Shown here: one piece after another, positions 26,081-33,289 of the stretch
Position numbering within the stretch: the first letter of the stretch is position 1
Layout: each line of letters begins with the position of its first letter
Assembly: GCA_905234855.1 (NCBI GenBank)
Contig: CAJOIU010000011.1
Coordinates: 4,582 to 60,944, forward strand
Direction: 5' to 3'
From: an uncultured Oscillospiraceae bacterium
Lineage (GTDB): Bacteria; Bacillota; Clostridia; Oscillospirales; Oscillospiraceae
DNA: 56,363 bases
Notes under the pieces: model-generated
What the model saw: the letters and a program-made list of their open reading frames with translations, nothing else
Databases searched by the model: none
What the model was told of the DNA's origin: nothing
Position numbers and translations under genes: made by a program

Positions 26081-27292
26081 ATGACATCAAGCGAGCGAAG
26101 CGACGACGTGAGCATGGAGGAGCTTTGGTGCCTCACGGAAACGGCCGGGGCGGAGCCGGTCTGCACGCTGCTGCAGACGCGGGACAAGCCCGATCCGCAC
26201 AGCTTCCTCGGCGGCGGCAAGGTGGCGGAGCTCAAGGAGCTCATCGAAAACGAGGAATGCGATCTCGCCGTTTTCGATAACGAGCTCTCGCCCTCGCAGG
26301 CGCGGGTATTGGAGGAAGCCCTCGGTGTGCGCGTCCTCGACCGCACGGGGCTGATCCTCGACATCTTCGCCCAGCGGGCGCATACGCGGGAGGGCATCCT
26401 GCAGGTGGAGCTCGCGCAATACCGCTATCTTCTGCCGCGGCTCACCGGCATGTGGACGCACCTCAAGCGGCAGGCCGGCACCTCCGCGCCCATCGGCACG
26501 CGCGGCCCCGGCGAGACACAGCTTGAGACCGACCGGCGGCATATCCGCCGCCGCATCCAGAAGCTTGCCGAGGAGCTGGAGCAGGTGCGCCGCGTCCGCG
26601 GCACCCAGCGTAAGCAGCGGGAGAAAAACTCCATGCCCGTCGTAGCGCTCGTCGGCTATACGAATGCGGGCAAGTCCACCCTGCTGAACACCCTCACGGG
26701 CGACAGCATCCAGACCGGCGACCGCCTGTTCGACACGCTGGACACCACCACCCGCAAGCTCTCGCTCGACGAGGCGGGACAGGTGCTGCTGTCCGACACC
26801 GTCGGCTTCATCCGCAAGCTGCCGCATGAGCTGGTGGACGCCTTCAAGGCCACGCTGGAGGAGCTGACCTACGCCGACCTGCTGCTGCACGTCATCGACA
26901 TCTCGAACCCCGACTGGGAGACGCAGGCGCGGATCGTAGAGGAGCTGATCGTCCGCCTCGGCGCGGCGCAGACGCCGTGCATCCGGGTCTACAACAAGTG
27001 CGACGCCTATTTCGGGCGGCTGCCGTCAGGCGAGGACGAGGTATGCATCTCCGCCCGCACGGGCGAGGGGACGAAAACGCTGCTGTATGCCATCGGCCAG
27101 AAGCTCGGAAACGATCTGACCCGGGTGCGGCTGCATCTGCCCTATGACAAGACCTCGCTGCTCGATCCCCTCCGGCGGGAGGCGAACGTCCTCGATCTGC
27201 AGTATCTCGACGACTGCGTGAGCGTCCTTGCCGTGGTGCGCCCCGATCTGCGCGCGCGGCTGCGTCCTTATGAGGTGGAAGCCGATGGCTGA
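26081..27292 (+). CDS. hflX: ribosome-associated GTPase HflX (start codon uncertain)
   Basis: HflX binds the ribosome and splits stalled subunits. Motifs: GGGKVAELKEL (glycine-rich N-domain), GTRGPGETQLETDRR, G1 GYTNAGKST (about 191-199), G3 DTVGF, G4 NKCD. The listed start is the first ATG, 403 residues. However, the frame is open from 25928, and the codons just before the ATG encode KKERAALAGLS, the normal first strand of HflX. No ATG, GTG or TTG precedes that stretch; an ATA at 26021 follows GAGGG at good spacing, so the true start may be a non-standard codon there. The yigZ ATG overlaps the hflX stop. Confidence 0.9.
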   Translation: MTSSERSDDVSMEELWCLTETAGAEPVCTLLQTRDKPDPHSFLGGGKVAELKELIENEECDLAVFDNELSPSQARVLEEALGVRVLDRTGLILDIFAQRAHTREGILQVELAQYRYLLPRLTGMWTHLKRQAGTSAPIGTRGPGETQLETDRRHIRRRIQKLAEELEQVRRVRGTQRKQREKNSMPVVALVGYTNAGKSTLLNTLTGDSIQTGDRLFDTLDTTTRKLSLDEAGQVLLSDTVGFIRKLPHELVDAFKATLEELTYADLLLHVIDISNPDWETQARIVEELIVRLGAAQTPCIRVYNKCDAYFGRLPSGEDEVCISARTGEGTKTLLYAIGQKLGNDLTRVRLHLPYDKTSLLDPLRREANVLDLQYLDDCVSVLAVVRPDLRARLRPYEVEADG

Positions 27293-27905
27293 CGCTGTGC
27301 GGATGAAGCTTTGCGGCTACGGCACCGGCGAATACGAGGAAAAGCGCTCCCGGTTCATCGGGGAGCTTTGGCCGGTGTCGGACGAGGCCGAGGCGCGGCG
27401 GTACATCGACGGCGCGCGCAAAAAATACCCCGATGCGCGCCATCACTGCTGGGCATGGGTGCTGCCGGACGGGGCGTTCCGCTGGTCGGACGACGGCGAG
27501 CCGGGCGGCACTGCGGGCGCGCCGATGGCCGATATCCTGCGCAGCGTGAACGTATACGGCGTCGTTTGCGTCGTGACGCGGTATTTCGGCGGCACGCTGC
27601 TCGGAAGCGGCGGCCTCGTGCGGGCCTATTCCAAGGCCGCGTCGCTCGCACTGGCCGACGCGGGCATCGAGCCGGATCCCGAAAAAGCCGTGCTGGAGAT
27701 CACCTGCCGCTGGGAGAGCCTCGACCGCGTGCATCGCCTCGTGCGGGAATACGGCGGAGCGCTCCTCGATACGGACTATGAATCGAACCCGAGCTGCGCC
27801 ATCCTGCGCGCGGAGCTGCTGGAGTCGGACGCGGACGGCTTCATCGCCCGCCTCACCGACATGACGGGCGGAAAGGATTCCGCCGCGCGGTATAGGGGTA
27901 AATAA
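27285..27905 (+). CDS. yigZ: IMPACT/YigZ family protein
   Basis: The 206-residue protein shows the UPF0029 signature: EEKRSRFIGELWPV, ARHHCWAWVL, WSDDGEPGGTAGAPMADILR and VVCVVTRYFGGTLLGSGGLVRAYSKA, then a ferredoxin-like C-terminal domain. Its biochemical role in bacteria is unsettled; the eukaryotic IMPACT relative acts in translation control. It overlaps hflX by 8 nt and ends the operon. Confidence 0.9.
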   Translation: MADAVRMKLCGYGTGEYEEKRSRFIGELWPVSDEAEARRYIDGARKKYPDARHHCWAWVLPDGAFRWSDDGEPGGTAGAPMADILRSVNVYGVVCVVTRYFGGTLLGSGGLVRAYSKAASLALADAGIEPDPEKAVLEITCRWESLDRVHRLVREYGGALLDTDYESNPSCAILRAELLESDADGFIARLTDMTGGKDSAARYRGK

Positions 27906-27942
27906 AAATAACTGGACGGTTTCGCTCCGTCCAGTTATTTTT
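27904..27942. terminator. bidirectional terminator ending the hprK-yigZ run
   Basis: A 16-bp stem (27904-27919 with 27927-27942) with A and T runs on its outer parts serves yigZ and the converging deacetylase gene, whose stop codon touches it. Confidence 0.9.
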
Positions 27943-28796
27943 TACAGCTTTTTCAGACATTCATATTCCCGCAGGCGGCCGGGGTCGAGATAAAACGCCT
28001 CGAAGGGGCCGCCCGGCACGTCCAGTCCCTCGCCGGAGCGGATGCCCCAGCCGGGATGCATCACGAGCTCCAGATCGCAGTCCCGCTCCGCGGCGAGCCG
28101 CTCAAAATCCGGCAGCAGCGCGCTGACGAGCCGGTATTCGAGGTTGCCGGAGATGACGAGCCCCATGACCATATTCTTCCGCAGGCCGAGATCGCGCATA
28201 TATCGCCCGCCGAACCGTGAGAGCACATTCAGGACGAGATTTTTCAATACGTTCACGGGCTTATAATCCCGCCAAAGCTCCCGGTGCCGCAGGTACGGCG
28301 CAAGGGGCTCGGCCGACCAGCGGACATACGACGGCGCAAGACCGAGCTCCCACGCCGCGTCCCGCGCGGCGCGCAGGACGGCGGGGATCATCTGGATATG
28401 CTGGTGCCCGTCCAGCCGCAGAGGACGATCCCCCGCGAGAGAGCGCACCCGTCCCATCTGCGCGGCAAACTCCCGCCGCATCTGCGCAAGCAGCCGCTTC
28501 CGCCACGGACTGACCGACAGCAGCAGCAGCCGGGCAAAGGAACCGCGGAACCGCCCGTTCGGCGCCGCCAGCAGCGGCACCTCCGCCGGATCGGAGAGAC
28601 AGCAGCCCTCCGTCAGATTCAGATGCACGGCGACGTGCAGCCCGGGATCGTCCGCCAGCGCGGCCATGGCCTTGTCGAGCCGCTGACTGTTGGGCATGGC
28701 GCTCACGCCGGTGAGCCGGCCGTTTTTCCGGCATTCCCGGATATGCGCCGCCTGCGCGTCGGTGATGCCGTAATCGTCCGCGTTAAAAAGTGTCAT
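27942..28796 (-). CDS. ChbG/YdjC-family carbohydrate deacetylase
   Basis: The 284-residue protein starts MTLFNADDYGITDAQA; the DD and later VAVHLNLTEG and LDGHQHIQMIP histidines form the metal site of this family, which removes acetyl groups from N-acetylated sugars. It lacks a signal peptide, so it acts in the cytoplasm. Its start lies inside the end of the upstream glycosyltransferase gene (14-bp overlap), so the two are made together. This suggests it trims the sugar used or transferred by that enzyme, for example a polyprenyl-linked GlcNAc; that is inference. Confidence 0.85.
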   Translation of the reverse strand: MTLFNADDYGITDAQAAHIRECRKNGRLTGVSAMPNSQRLDKAMAALADDPGLHVAVHLNLTEGCCLSDPAEVPLLAAPNGRFRGSFARLLLLSVSPWRKRLLAQMRREFAAQMGRVRSLAGDRPLRLDGHQHIQMIPAVLRAARDAAWELGLAPSYVRWSAEPLAPYLRHRELWRDYKPVNVLKNLVLNVLSRFGGRYMRDLGLRKNMVMGLVISGNLEYRLVSALLPDFERLAAERDCDLELVMHPGWGIRSGEGLDVPGGPFEAFYLDPGRLREYECLKKL

Positions 28797-29757
28797 GACC
28801 GTCCCTCCGGCTCGTGATGCCCAGCGTTTTCGCCACGATATAGCGGTGGCGACCCTTGACCTCGTCATAGATCTTGGCGATATAGCCGCCGATGATGCCG
28901 AGGCTGAGCATGACGATGGAGCCGGTGATGAGTTCGATGAGGATCACGGTCGTGAAGCCCGGCACTGCCCGGTGGGTGGCGTAGGTGATGATGCACTCGA
29001 TCCCTTGGATCAGCGCCAGCACGAAAAAGATGACGCCGAGGATCAGCACGAGCTGCAGGGGCTTGGTGGTGAAGGAGGTAATGTTGTTCACCGCGTATTT
29101 CACGAGGCTCACCGTGCTCCATTTGCTCTGGCCGACCTCCCGCTCCTGCACAGTATAGCCGACGCTCGCGGTCTTATACCCCACCCACGACGACAGTGCG
29201 CGGAAAAACGTGTTCCGCTCCGGCAGGGCAACGAGCGCGTCCACCGCCTTGCGGTCAAGCAGCTTATAATCCGAGGCGCGGGACATGTCGATCTTCGTCG
29301 CGCCGCTCATGAATTTATAAAACAGCGCGGACATGCCCTTATACAGCAGGTTCTCGCGCCCCCGATCCTCCTTGACGCCCTCAATGACCTCGAAGCCCGC
29401 CTCCCAGAGGCGGTACATCTCCACCAGCGTCTCGGGCGGATGCTGCAGATCGCAGTCCATCACGGCGCAGCAGTCGCCCGCCGCCATTTCGAGCCCCGCG
29501 AAGATCGCGGCCTCCTTGCCGAAATTGCGGGAAAAACGGATGCCCTTCACGCCGCTGTCAGCCGCCGCCTTTTCGATCTCCGCCCATGTCCCGTCCGTCG
29601 AGCCGTCGTCCACGAAATAGATCGCGGCGGCGATATGCTCCCGCTCCATAATGCTGCGGATCGTTTCCGCGGCGCGGGCAATGTTCCCGACCTCGTTGTA
29701 CGCGGGTATGACGATGGATAGGGTCTCTCTCTGTTCTGTCCGTGTCTGTTCTGCCAT
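28783..29757 (-). CDS. GT2 polyprenyl-phosphate glycosyltransferase (CsbB/GtrB-like)
   Basis: The 324-residue protein starts MAEQTRTEQR after GGGAGG. An A-type GT2 domain (about 10-235) shows SIVIPAYNEVGNI, YFVDDGSTDGTW and the DCDLQHPPE metal-binding motif; LSSWVGYKTASVGYTVQEREVGQSKWS is the usual acceptor-side signature. Two C-terminal membrane helices (about 240-262, 275-297) are as in GtrB, DPM-like and CsbB enzymes, which transfer a sugar to undecaprenyl phosphate on the inner face. A perfect sigma-A promoter drives it with the deacetylase gene. Confidence 0.92.
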   Translation of the reverse strand: MAEQTRTEQRETLSIVIPAYNEVGNIARAAETIRSIMEREHIAAAIYFVDDGSTDGTWAEIEKAAADSGVKGIRFSRNFGKEAAIFAGLEMAAGDCCAVMDCDLQHPPETLVEMYRLWEAGFEVIEGVKEDRGRENLLYKGMSALFYKFMSGATKIDMSRASDYKLLDRKAVDALVALPERNTFFRALSSWVGYKTASVGYTVQEREVGQSKWSTVSLVKYAVNNITSFTTKPLQLVLILGVIFFVLALIQGIECIITYATHRAVPGFTTVILIELITGSIVMLSLGIIGGYIAKIYDEVKGRHRYIVAKTLGITSRRDGHDTF

Positions 29758-29787
29758 TGGTATGCCTCCCGTGGGCGATCTGCAGAT

Positions 29788-29816
29788 ATTATAGTTTCCC
29801 GGAAAGCGCCTGTCAA
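29788..29816 (-). promoter_or_regulatory. consensus sigma-A promoter of the GT2-deacetylase operon
   Basis: TTGACA (29816-29811), 17 nt, TATAAT (29793-29788): all 12 consensus bases. Transcript start about 25 nt before the ATG. Confidence 0.85.
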
Positions 29817-29826
29817 GAAAGCATGA

Positions 29827-29859
29827 AAAGAGACGCCGCCGGACGGGCAGCGTCTCTTT
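29827..29859 (-). terminator. terminator after the lipoprotein gene
   Basis: AAAGAGACGC/GCGTCTCTTT stem (29827-29836 with 29850-29859), 13 nt after the stop; the T-rich stretch is part of the stem. Confidence 0.6.
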
Positions 29860-29872
29860 CGATGATTTCCGA

Positions 29873-30436
29873 TCAATACACGGAGATGATGACCTCTCCG
29901 CCGCTGTAGTAGCGCATCGTGCCGACGGTGAAGCCGTCATAATACAGCACGCCGTCCTCGCCCATGCCGGGGGCAAGGCAGCTTTCGCTGTAGCCGGAGG
30001 AATTGGGCTGACCCACGGCGGCGTACAGCGCGGATACATCCTCGCCGATGAGGCTCAGCGCCACGGTCATGGGATCCTGCTCCGGGGTGGGCTCCGGAGT
30101 CGGCTCCGGAGTGGGTTCCGGCTCCGCCGGGGCGGCGGGCTGCTCCTCCTGCGGGGCAGGCTGCTCCGGCTCCGCCGGGGCTTCCGCCGCCGGGGCTTCC
30201 TCTGCGGGAGCCTCCTCGGCCGGGGCTTCGGTGGGCTCGGGCTCCGCCGGCGCTTCCTCGGCGGGGGCTTCGGTGGCCTCCGGCTCGGGAGTCTCCTCCG
30301 CCGCGGGTTCGGCGGTGGGAACGGGCGCCATGGTCGCGGAGATCTCCGCGCGCTCGGTGTTATTTTGGCTGCCGCAGGCGCAGAGCATAAGAAGCATGCT
30401 CACGGCGAGCAGCAGGGCGAATACTTTCTTGTTCAT
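29873..30436 (-). CDS. lipoprotein with Pro/Glu/Ala linker and small C-terminal domain
   Basis: The 187-residue protein has a lipoprotein signal (MNKKVFALLLAVSMLLMLCACGS, lipid cysteine at about 21), a long Ala/Pro/Glu/Thr linker with EAPAEEAPAEP units (about 40-130), and a C-terminal domain MTVALSLIGEDVSALYAAVG through GGEVIISVY. The end domain recalls small outer-envelope lipoproteins of the SmpA type only in size. It begins 40 nt after the SLH-transglutaminase gene and is probably in its transcript. Function unknown. Confidence 0.75.
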   Translation of the reverse strand: MNKKVFALLLAVSMLLMLCACGSQNNTERAEISATMAPVPTAEPAAEETPEPEATEAPAEEAPAEPEPTEAPAEEAPAEEAPAAEAPAEPEQPAPQEEQPAAPAEPEPTPEPTPEPTPEQDPMTVALSLIGEDVSALYAAVGQPNSSGYSESCLAPGMGEDGVLYYDGFTVGTMRYYSGGEVIISVY

Positions 30437-30463
30437 GGGTAAAAATCTCCTTTAATTTTTCTC

Positions 30464-30480
30464 ATGATCCGCGGGATCAT
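30464..30480 (-). other. palindrome at the stop codon of the SLH-transglutaminase gene
   Basis: ATGATCC-GCG-GGATCAT, 7-bp arms, without a T run; it may modulate read-through into the lipoprotein gene. Confidence 0.4.
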
Positions 30481-33056
30481 GTATCATCCTTGAAATAATA
30501 ATTGAGGCCATAGCACTCGGGGTTGCTGTATTTCGTGACCCACTGGCTGCTGAGCGCCTGCGCAAACAGGTTGCGATAGACCTTCTGTCCGGGATAATAG
30601 CCCTTCAGATGTCCCCATTCGATCTCCACATCGGAGATATGCCAGACGCCGTCCCACTCGATCATGCACCAGCAGTGGCGCGCATCCACATCGGCGGCAT
30701 GGTCGTACCAGATGTTGCCGACGACGATATAGGCGTCGAAGCCCAGCCGCCGCGCCAAGTAGAGGTAAGAGGCCGCCCAGCCGTAGCACATATCGGCCTT
30801 ATAATAGAACATGTTCTTCGCGCAGTTGATGATCCATTCGAAGTTCTGCTGCGAAACATACCGCGCGCGGGTGAAGCCCTCGCCGGTCTGGCGGTAGCCG
30901 AAGCCGCTGTCCACGAACTGACTTCCCTCGCCGCCGCGCAGGTAATAATACGCCTTCAGCAGCTTCTGCTCCTTCGTGAGGTTCGTATTGTTGATGAACT
31001 CCTTCACCACGTCCCACACATAGGCGTCCAGCGTTGCGTCGCCGGAGGTATATTTGCAGTCCTTGCCGAAATACAGGTGGGTGATCCATTGATCGTTCGC
31101 CAGCGAGTAGTCCGACTGGATGTAATACATATTGCCCTCAAACTCGTAGGTATGATCCCGCAAATCCATGGTAGTGGGCTTGCTGGAGGCCGAGGCGTAG
31201 GCAAGGCCGGACGTGATGATATCGCATTGGCCGCCGGAGAGATACCACTTGCCTCCCAGCTTCACCGTACCCTTGCCGAAGTCGTTGCGGATAGTATATC
31301 CGGCAGCGTCGGCCCAATAGGTCTTTCCGGCGATGCTGTTGAGACCCGCCGTCAGCTTCAGCGGCGCGTTCTGCTCAAGATTCCAGTAGAACAGGATCCG
31401 GCCGATGCGGTTGAAGCCGTCCGCCAGCTTCTGCTCCGTGCCGTCGGAAAACACCACCTTGCCTGCCTTTTTGCTCAGATCGCCGGTGGCGGTATACCCG
31501 GCCTGCGGGGCGAAGTAATAGCTATTGCCGATCTTGTTGATGCCGGCCTTCATGGCCGTCGGCTGGCCGTTTTTGTCGATATAGTAGTAGAGGTCATCCA
31601 CCGTGTAGAGCCCCTGCTTGAGGCCCGTGGTCTCGGTGTCGTAGCTCGTCCACTTTTCGCTGCCGGAAGCCGTGGTGCGCTTATGGGTGATGGAGGCCTC
31701 CATCACCGCCGCGTAATACCACGCGTTCTCGCTCACGTCGATAAAATGCCGGAGGTTGGCGCCGTTTTTCAGCGTCGTCAGATCCGCGCTGCGCTTGAGC
31801 ACGCGGTTCATCAGCACCACCGCCTCCGCGCGGGTAATGCTCTTGCCCGGGCGGAAGGTATAGCTCCCGTCCTGCTCCTTATAGCCGGAGATCCATTCCT
31901 GTTCCGCCGCGGCGATGATGACGTCCTTCGCCCAGTGCTTCGAGATATCCGTGAACGCGGTCTTTTTCGTTCCCGTCACACCCGTGAGGTTTACGAGCAT
32001 TTTGACGAACTCCGCGCGGGTCACGGCCTTGTTCGGCCGGAAAGAAAAGCTTCCGTCCTGCTCCTTATAGCCGGAGATAACACCGCAGGAGGCGAGCGTC
32101 TTCACCGCTTGGGCATACCACGCGGTATCGGGGACATCCGTGAATACACACGCGTTCGGCCCCATCTCCTTGGAGGTGAGAAGATTATAGAGGATGGTGG
32201 CGGCCTGCGCCCGGGTCAGCTCGCCGCCGGGTTCGAACTTTGCGTTGCCCGTGCCCTGTATGTAGCGCTCATGGGTGGCCGTATTGAGCTTCGGCATGAA
32301 CCATGCGTAATACTTGGTATCCGCCTTCACGGCGATCTCTGCGGGCTGCACGAACTCGCCCTTTTCGTTTTTCCAGCCCTTGATGGTCTTGCTTCCTGAC
32401 GTCGTCGGCACCGCCGTGGGCTTCTTGCCGTTTTTGACGGTTTCCTCGGACAGGAGCTTGCTGCCCGAATAATAGGACACCTTAAACGTCGCCGGCTCCG
32501 CCGCATCCGCCGGCTCATCCGACGCGCCGATCTCCGGCAGCTCCGCCGTGATGACCGGCTCGGCGGTCTCTTCCGGCTCGGCGGTCTCTTCCGGCTCGGT
32601 CGTCTCTTCCGGCTCGGCGGTCTCTTCCGGCGCGGTCGTCTCCTCCGGCGCGGTCGTCTCCTCCGGCTCGGCGGTTTCCTCCGGCTCGGCGGTCTCCTCC
32701 GGCTCGGCGGTCTCCTCCGGCGCGGCAGTCTCTTCCGGCTCGGCGGTCTCCTCCGGCGCGGCGGTCTCCTCCGGCTCGGCGGTTTCCTCCGGGGCTTCCG
32801 GTTCTTCTATCTCTTCCGGCTCCGTGGGCGCCGGGGATTCCTCCTGTACTTCCGCCTCCGGCTGCGGCTCCGATTCCTCGATGACATTGACCATCGGGAT
32901 CTCCGCGTCCTCCGGGGCTGCTTCCTGCGCGCCGACAGCTTCCTGCACCGGCTCGACCGCGGGTGTCTGCCCCTCGTCCGCCAGCACCGGCAGCGCCAGC
33001 ATCGACAGACACATGGCCATCGTCAGCAGCACGCTGATCCATCGATTTTTGTTCAA
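30477..33056 (-). CDS. exported SLH-domain protein with a transglutaminase-like C-terminal domain
   Basis: The 859-residue protein starts with TTG after AGGAGAGG. Order: signal peptide (1-26), Glu/Pro-rich region with 13 copies of the hexapeptide EET[AT][EA]P (90-167), an InlB-like YYSGSKLLSEETVKNG module (about 193-256), three SLH-like repeats (about 260-425) with TRAQAATILYNLL, TRAEFVKMLVNL and TRAEAVVLMNRVL, repeat modules with YYIDKNGQPT and YYFAPQAGYT (about 470-610), and a transglutaminase-fold domain with C757, H794 and D809 as the likely triad. SLH domains hold such proteins on the cell wall. The catalytic domain could be a protease, amidase or cross-linker. Confidence 0.88.
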   Translation of the reverse strand: MNKNRWISVLLTMAMCLSMLALPVLADEGQTPAVEPVQEAVGAQEAAPEDAEIPMVNVIEESEPQPEAEVQEESPAPTEPEEIEEPEAPEETAEPEETAAPEETAEPEETAAPEETAEPEETAEPEETAEPEETTAPEETTAPEETAEPEETTEPEETAEPEETAEPVITAELPEIGASDEPADAAEPATFKVSYYSGSKLLSEETVKNGKKPTAVPTTSGSKTIKGWKNEKGEFVQPAEIAVKADTKYYAWFMPKLNTATHERYIQGTGNAKFEPGGELTRAQAATILYNLLTSKEMGPNACVFTDVPDTAWYAQAVKTLASCGVISGYKEQDGSFSFRPNKAVTRAEFVKMLVNLTGVTGTKKTAFTDISKHWAKDVIIAAAEQEWISGYKEQDGSYTFRPGKSITRAEAVVLMNRVLKRSADLTTLKNGANLRHFIDVSENAWYYAAVMEASITHKRTTASGSEKWTSYDTETTGLKQGLYTVDDLYYYIDKNGQPTAMKAGINKIGNSYYFAPQAGYTATGDLSKKAGKVVFSDGTEQKLADGFNRIGRILFYWNLEQNAPLKLTAGLNSIAGKTYWADAAGYTIRNDFGKGTVKLGGKWYLSGGQCDIITSGLAYASASSKPTTMDLRDHTYEFEGNMYYIQSDYSLANDQWITHLYFGKDCKYTSGDATLDAYVWDVVKEFINNTNLTKEQKLLKAYYYLRGGEGSQFVDSGFGYRQTGEGFTRARYVSQQNFEWIINCAKNMFYYKADMCYGWAASYLYLARRLGFDAYIVVGNIWYDHAADVDARHCWCMIEWDGVWHISDVEIEWGHLKGYYPGQKVYRNLFAQALSSQWVTKYSNPECYGLNYYFKDDT
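32556..32789 (-). repeat. 13 tandem 18-bp repeats coding EET[AT][EA]P
   Basis: The Glu/Pro region is built of 13 head-to-tail 18-bp units with few changes, so copy number may vary between strains. The opposite strand is open too (Ser/Gly/Val repeats), a shadow. Confidence 0.85.
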
Positions 33057-33123
33057 TCGGACCTCTCCTTTCGTTAGGCTTATCGCAGCGGGAAACTCCC
33101 GTCAGATTCATTTCCAATAGAGT

Positions 33124-33152
33124 ATTATATGCAATGGAAAACTGCGTGTCAA
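33124..33152 (-). promoter_or_regulatory. consensus sigma-A promoter of the SLH-transglutaminase gene
   Basis: TTGACA (33152-33147), 17 nt, TATAAT (33129-33124): all 12 bases match. The leader of about 60 nt contains a small CGGGA-GTT-TCCCG hairpin. Confidence 0.85.
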
Positions 33153-33203
33153 GCCTTGTTCCGCCGGTTTTTCGGCGCAAAAAACAGCGCCCTCCGGCAA
33201 ATC

Positions 33204-33233
33204 TTGTTATATAACCGCATCCTGTGGTATAAT
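33204..33233 (+). promoter_or_regulatory. extended -10 promoter of the YfhO-family gene
   Basis: TATAAT (33228-33233) is preceded by TGG; a poor -35 TTGTTA sits 18 nt upstream. Confidence 0.65.
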
Positions 33234-33289
33234 GATATATCCTTCCTGTTCCCAAATCTTCGGAAATCCTTTGAAAAGAGCCTTCGCCT

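Noticed and set aside
32548-33120. Plus-strand frame coding Ser/Gly/Val repeats
   Set aside because: It is the reverse-strand image of the 18-bp EETAEP repeats.
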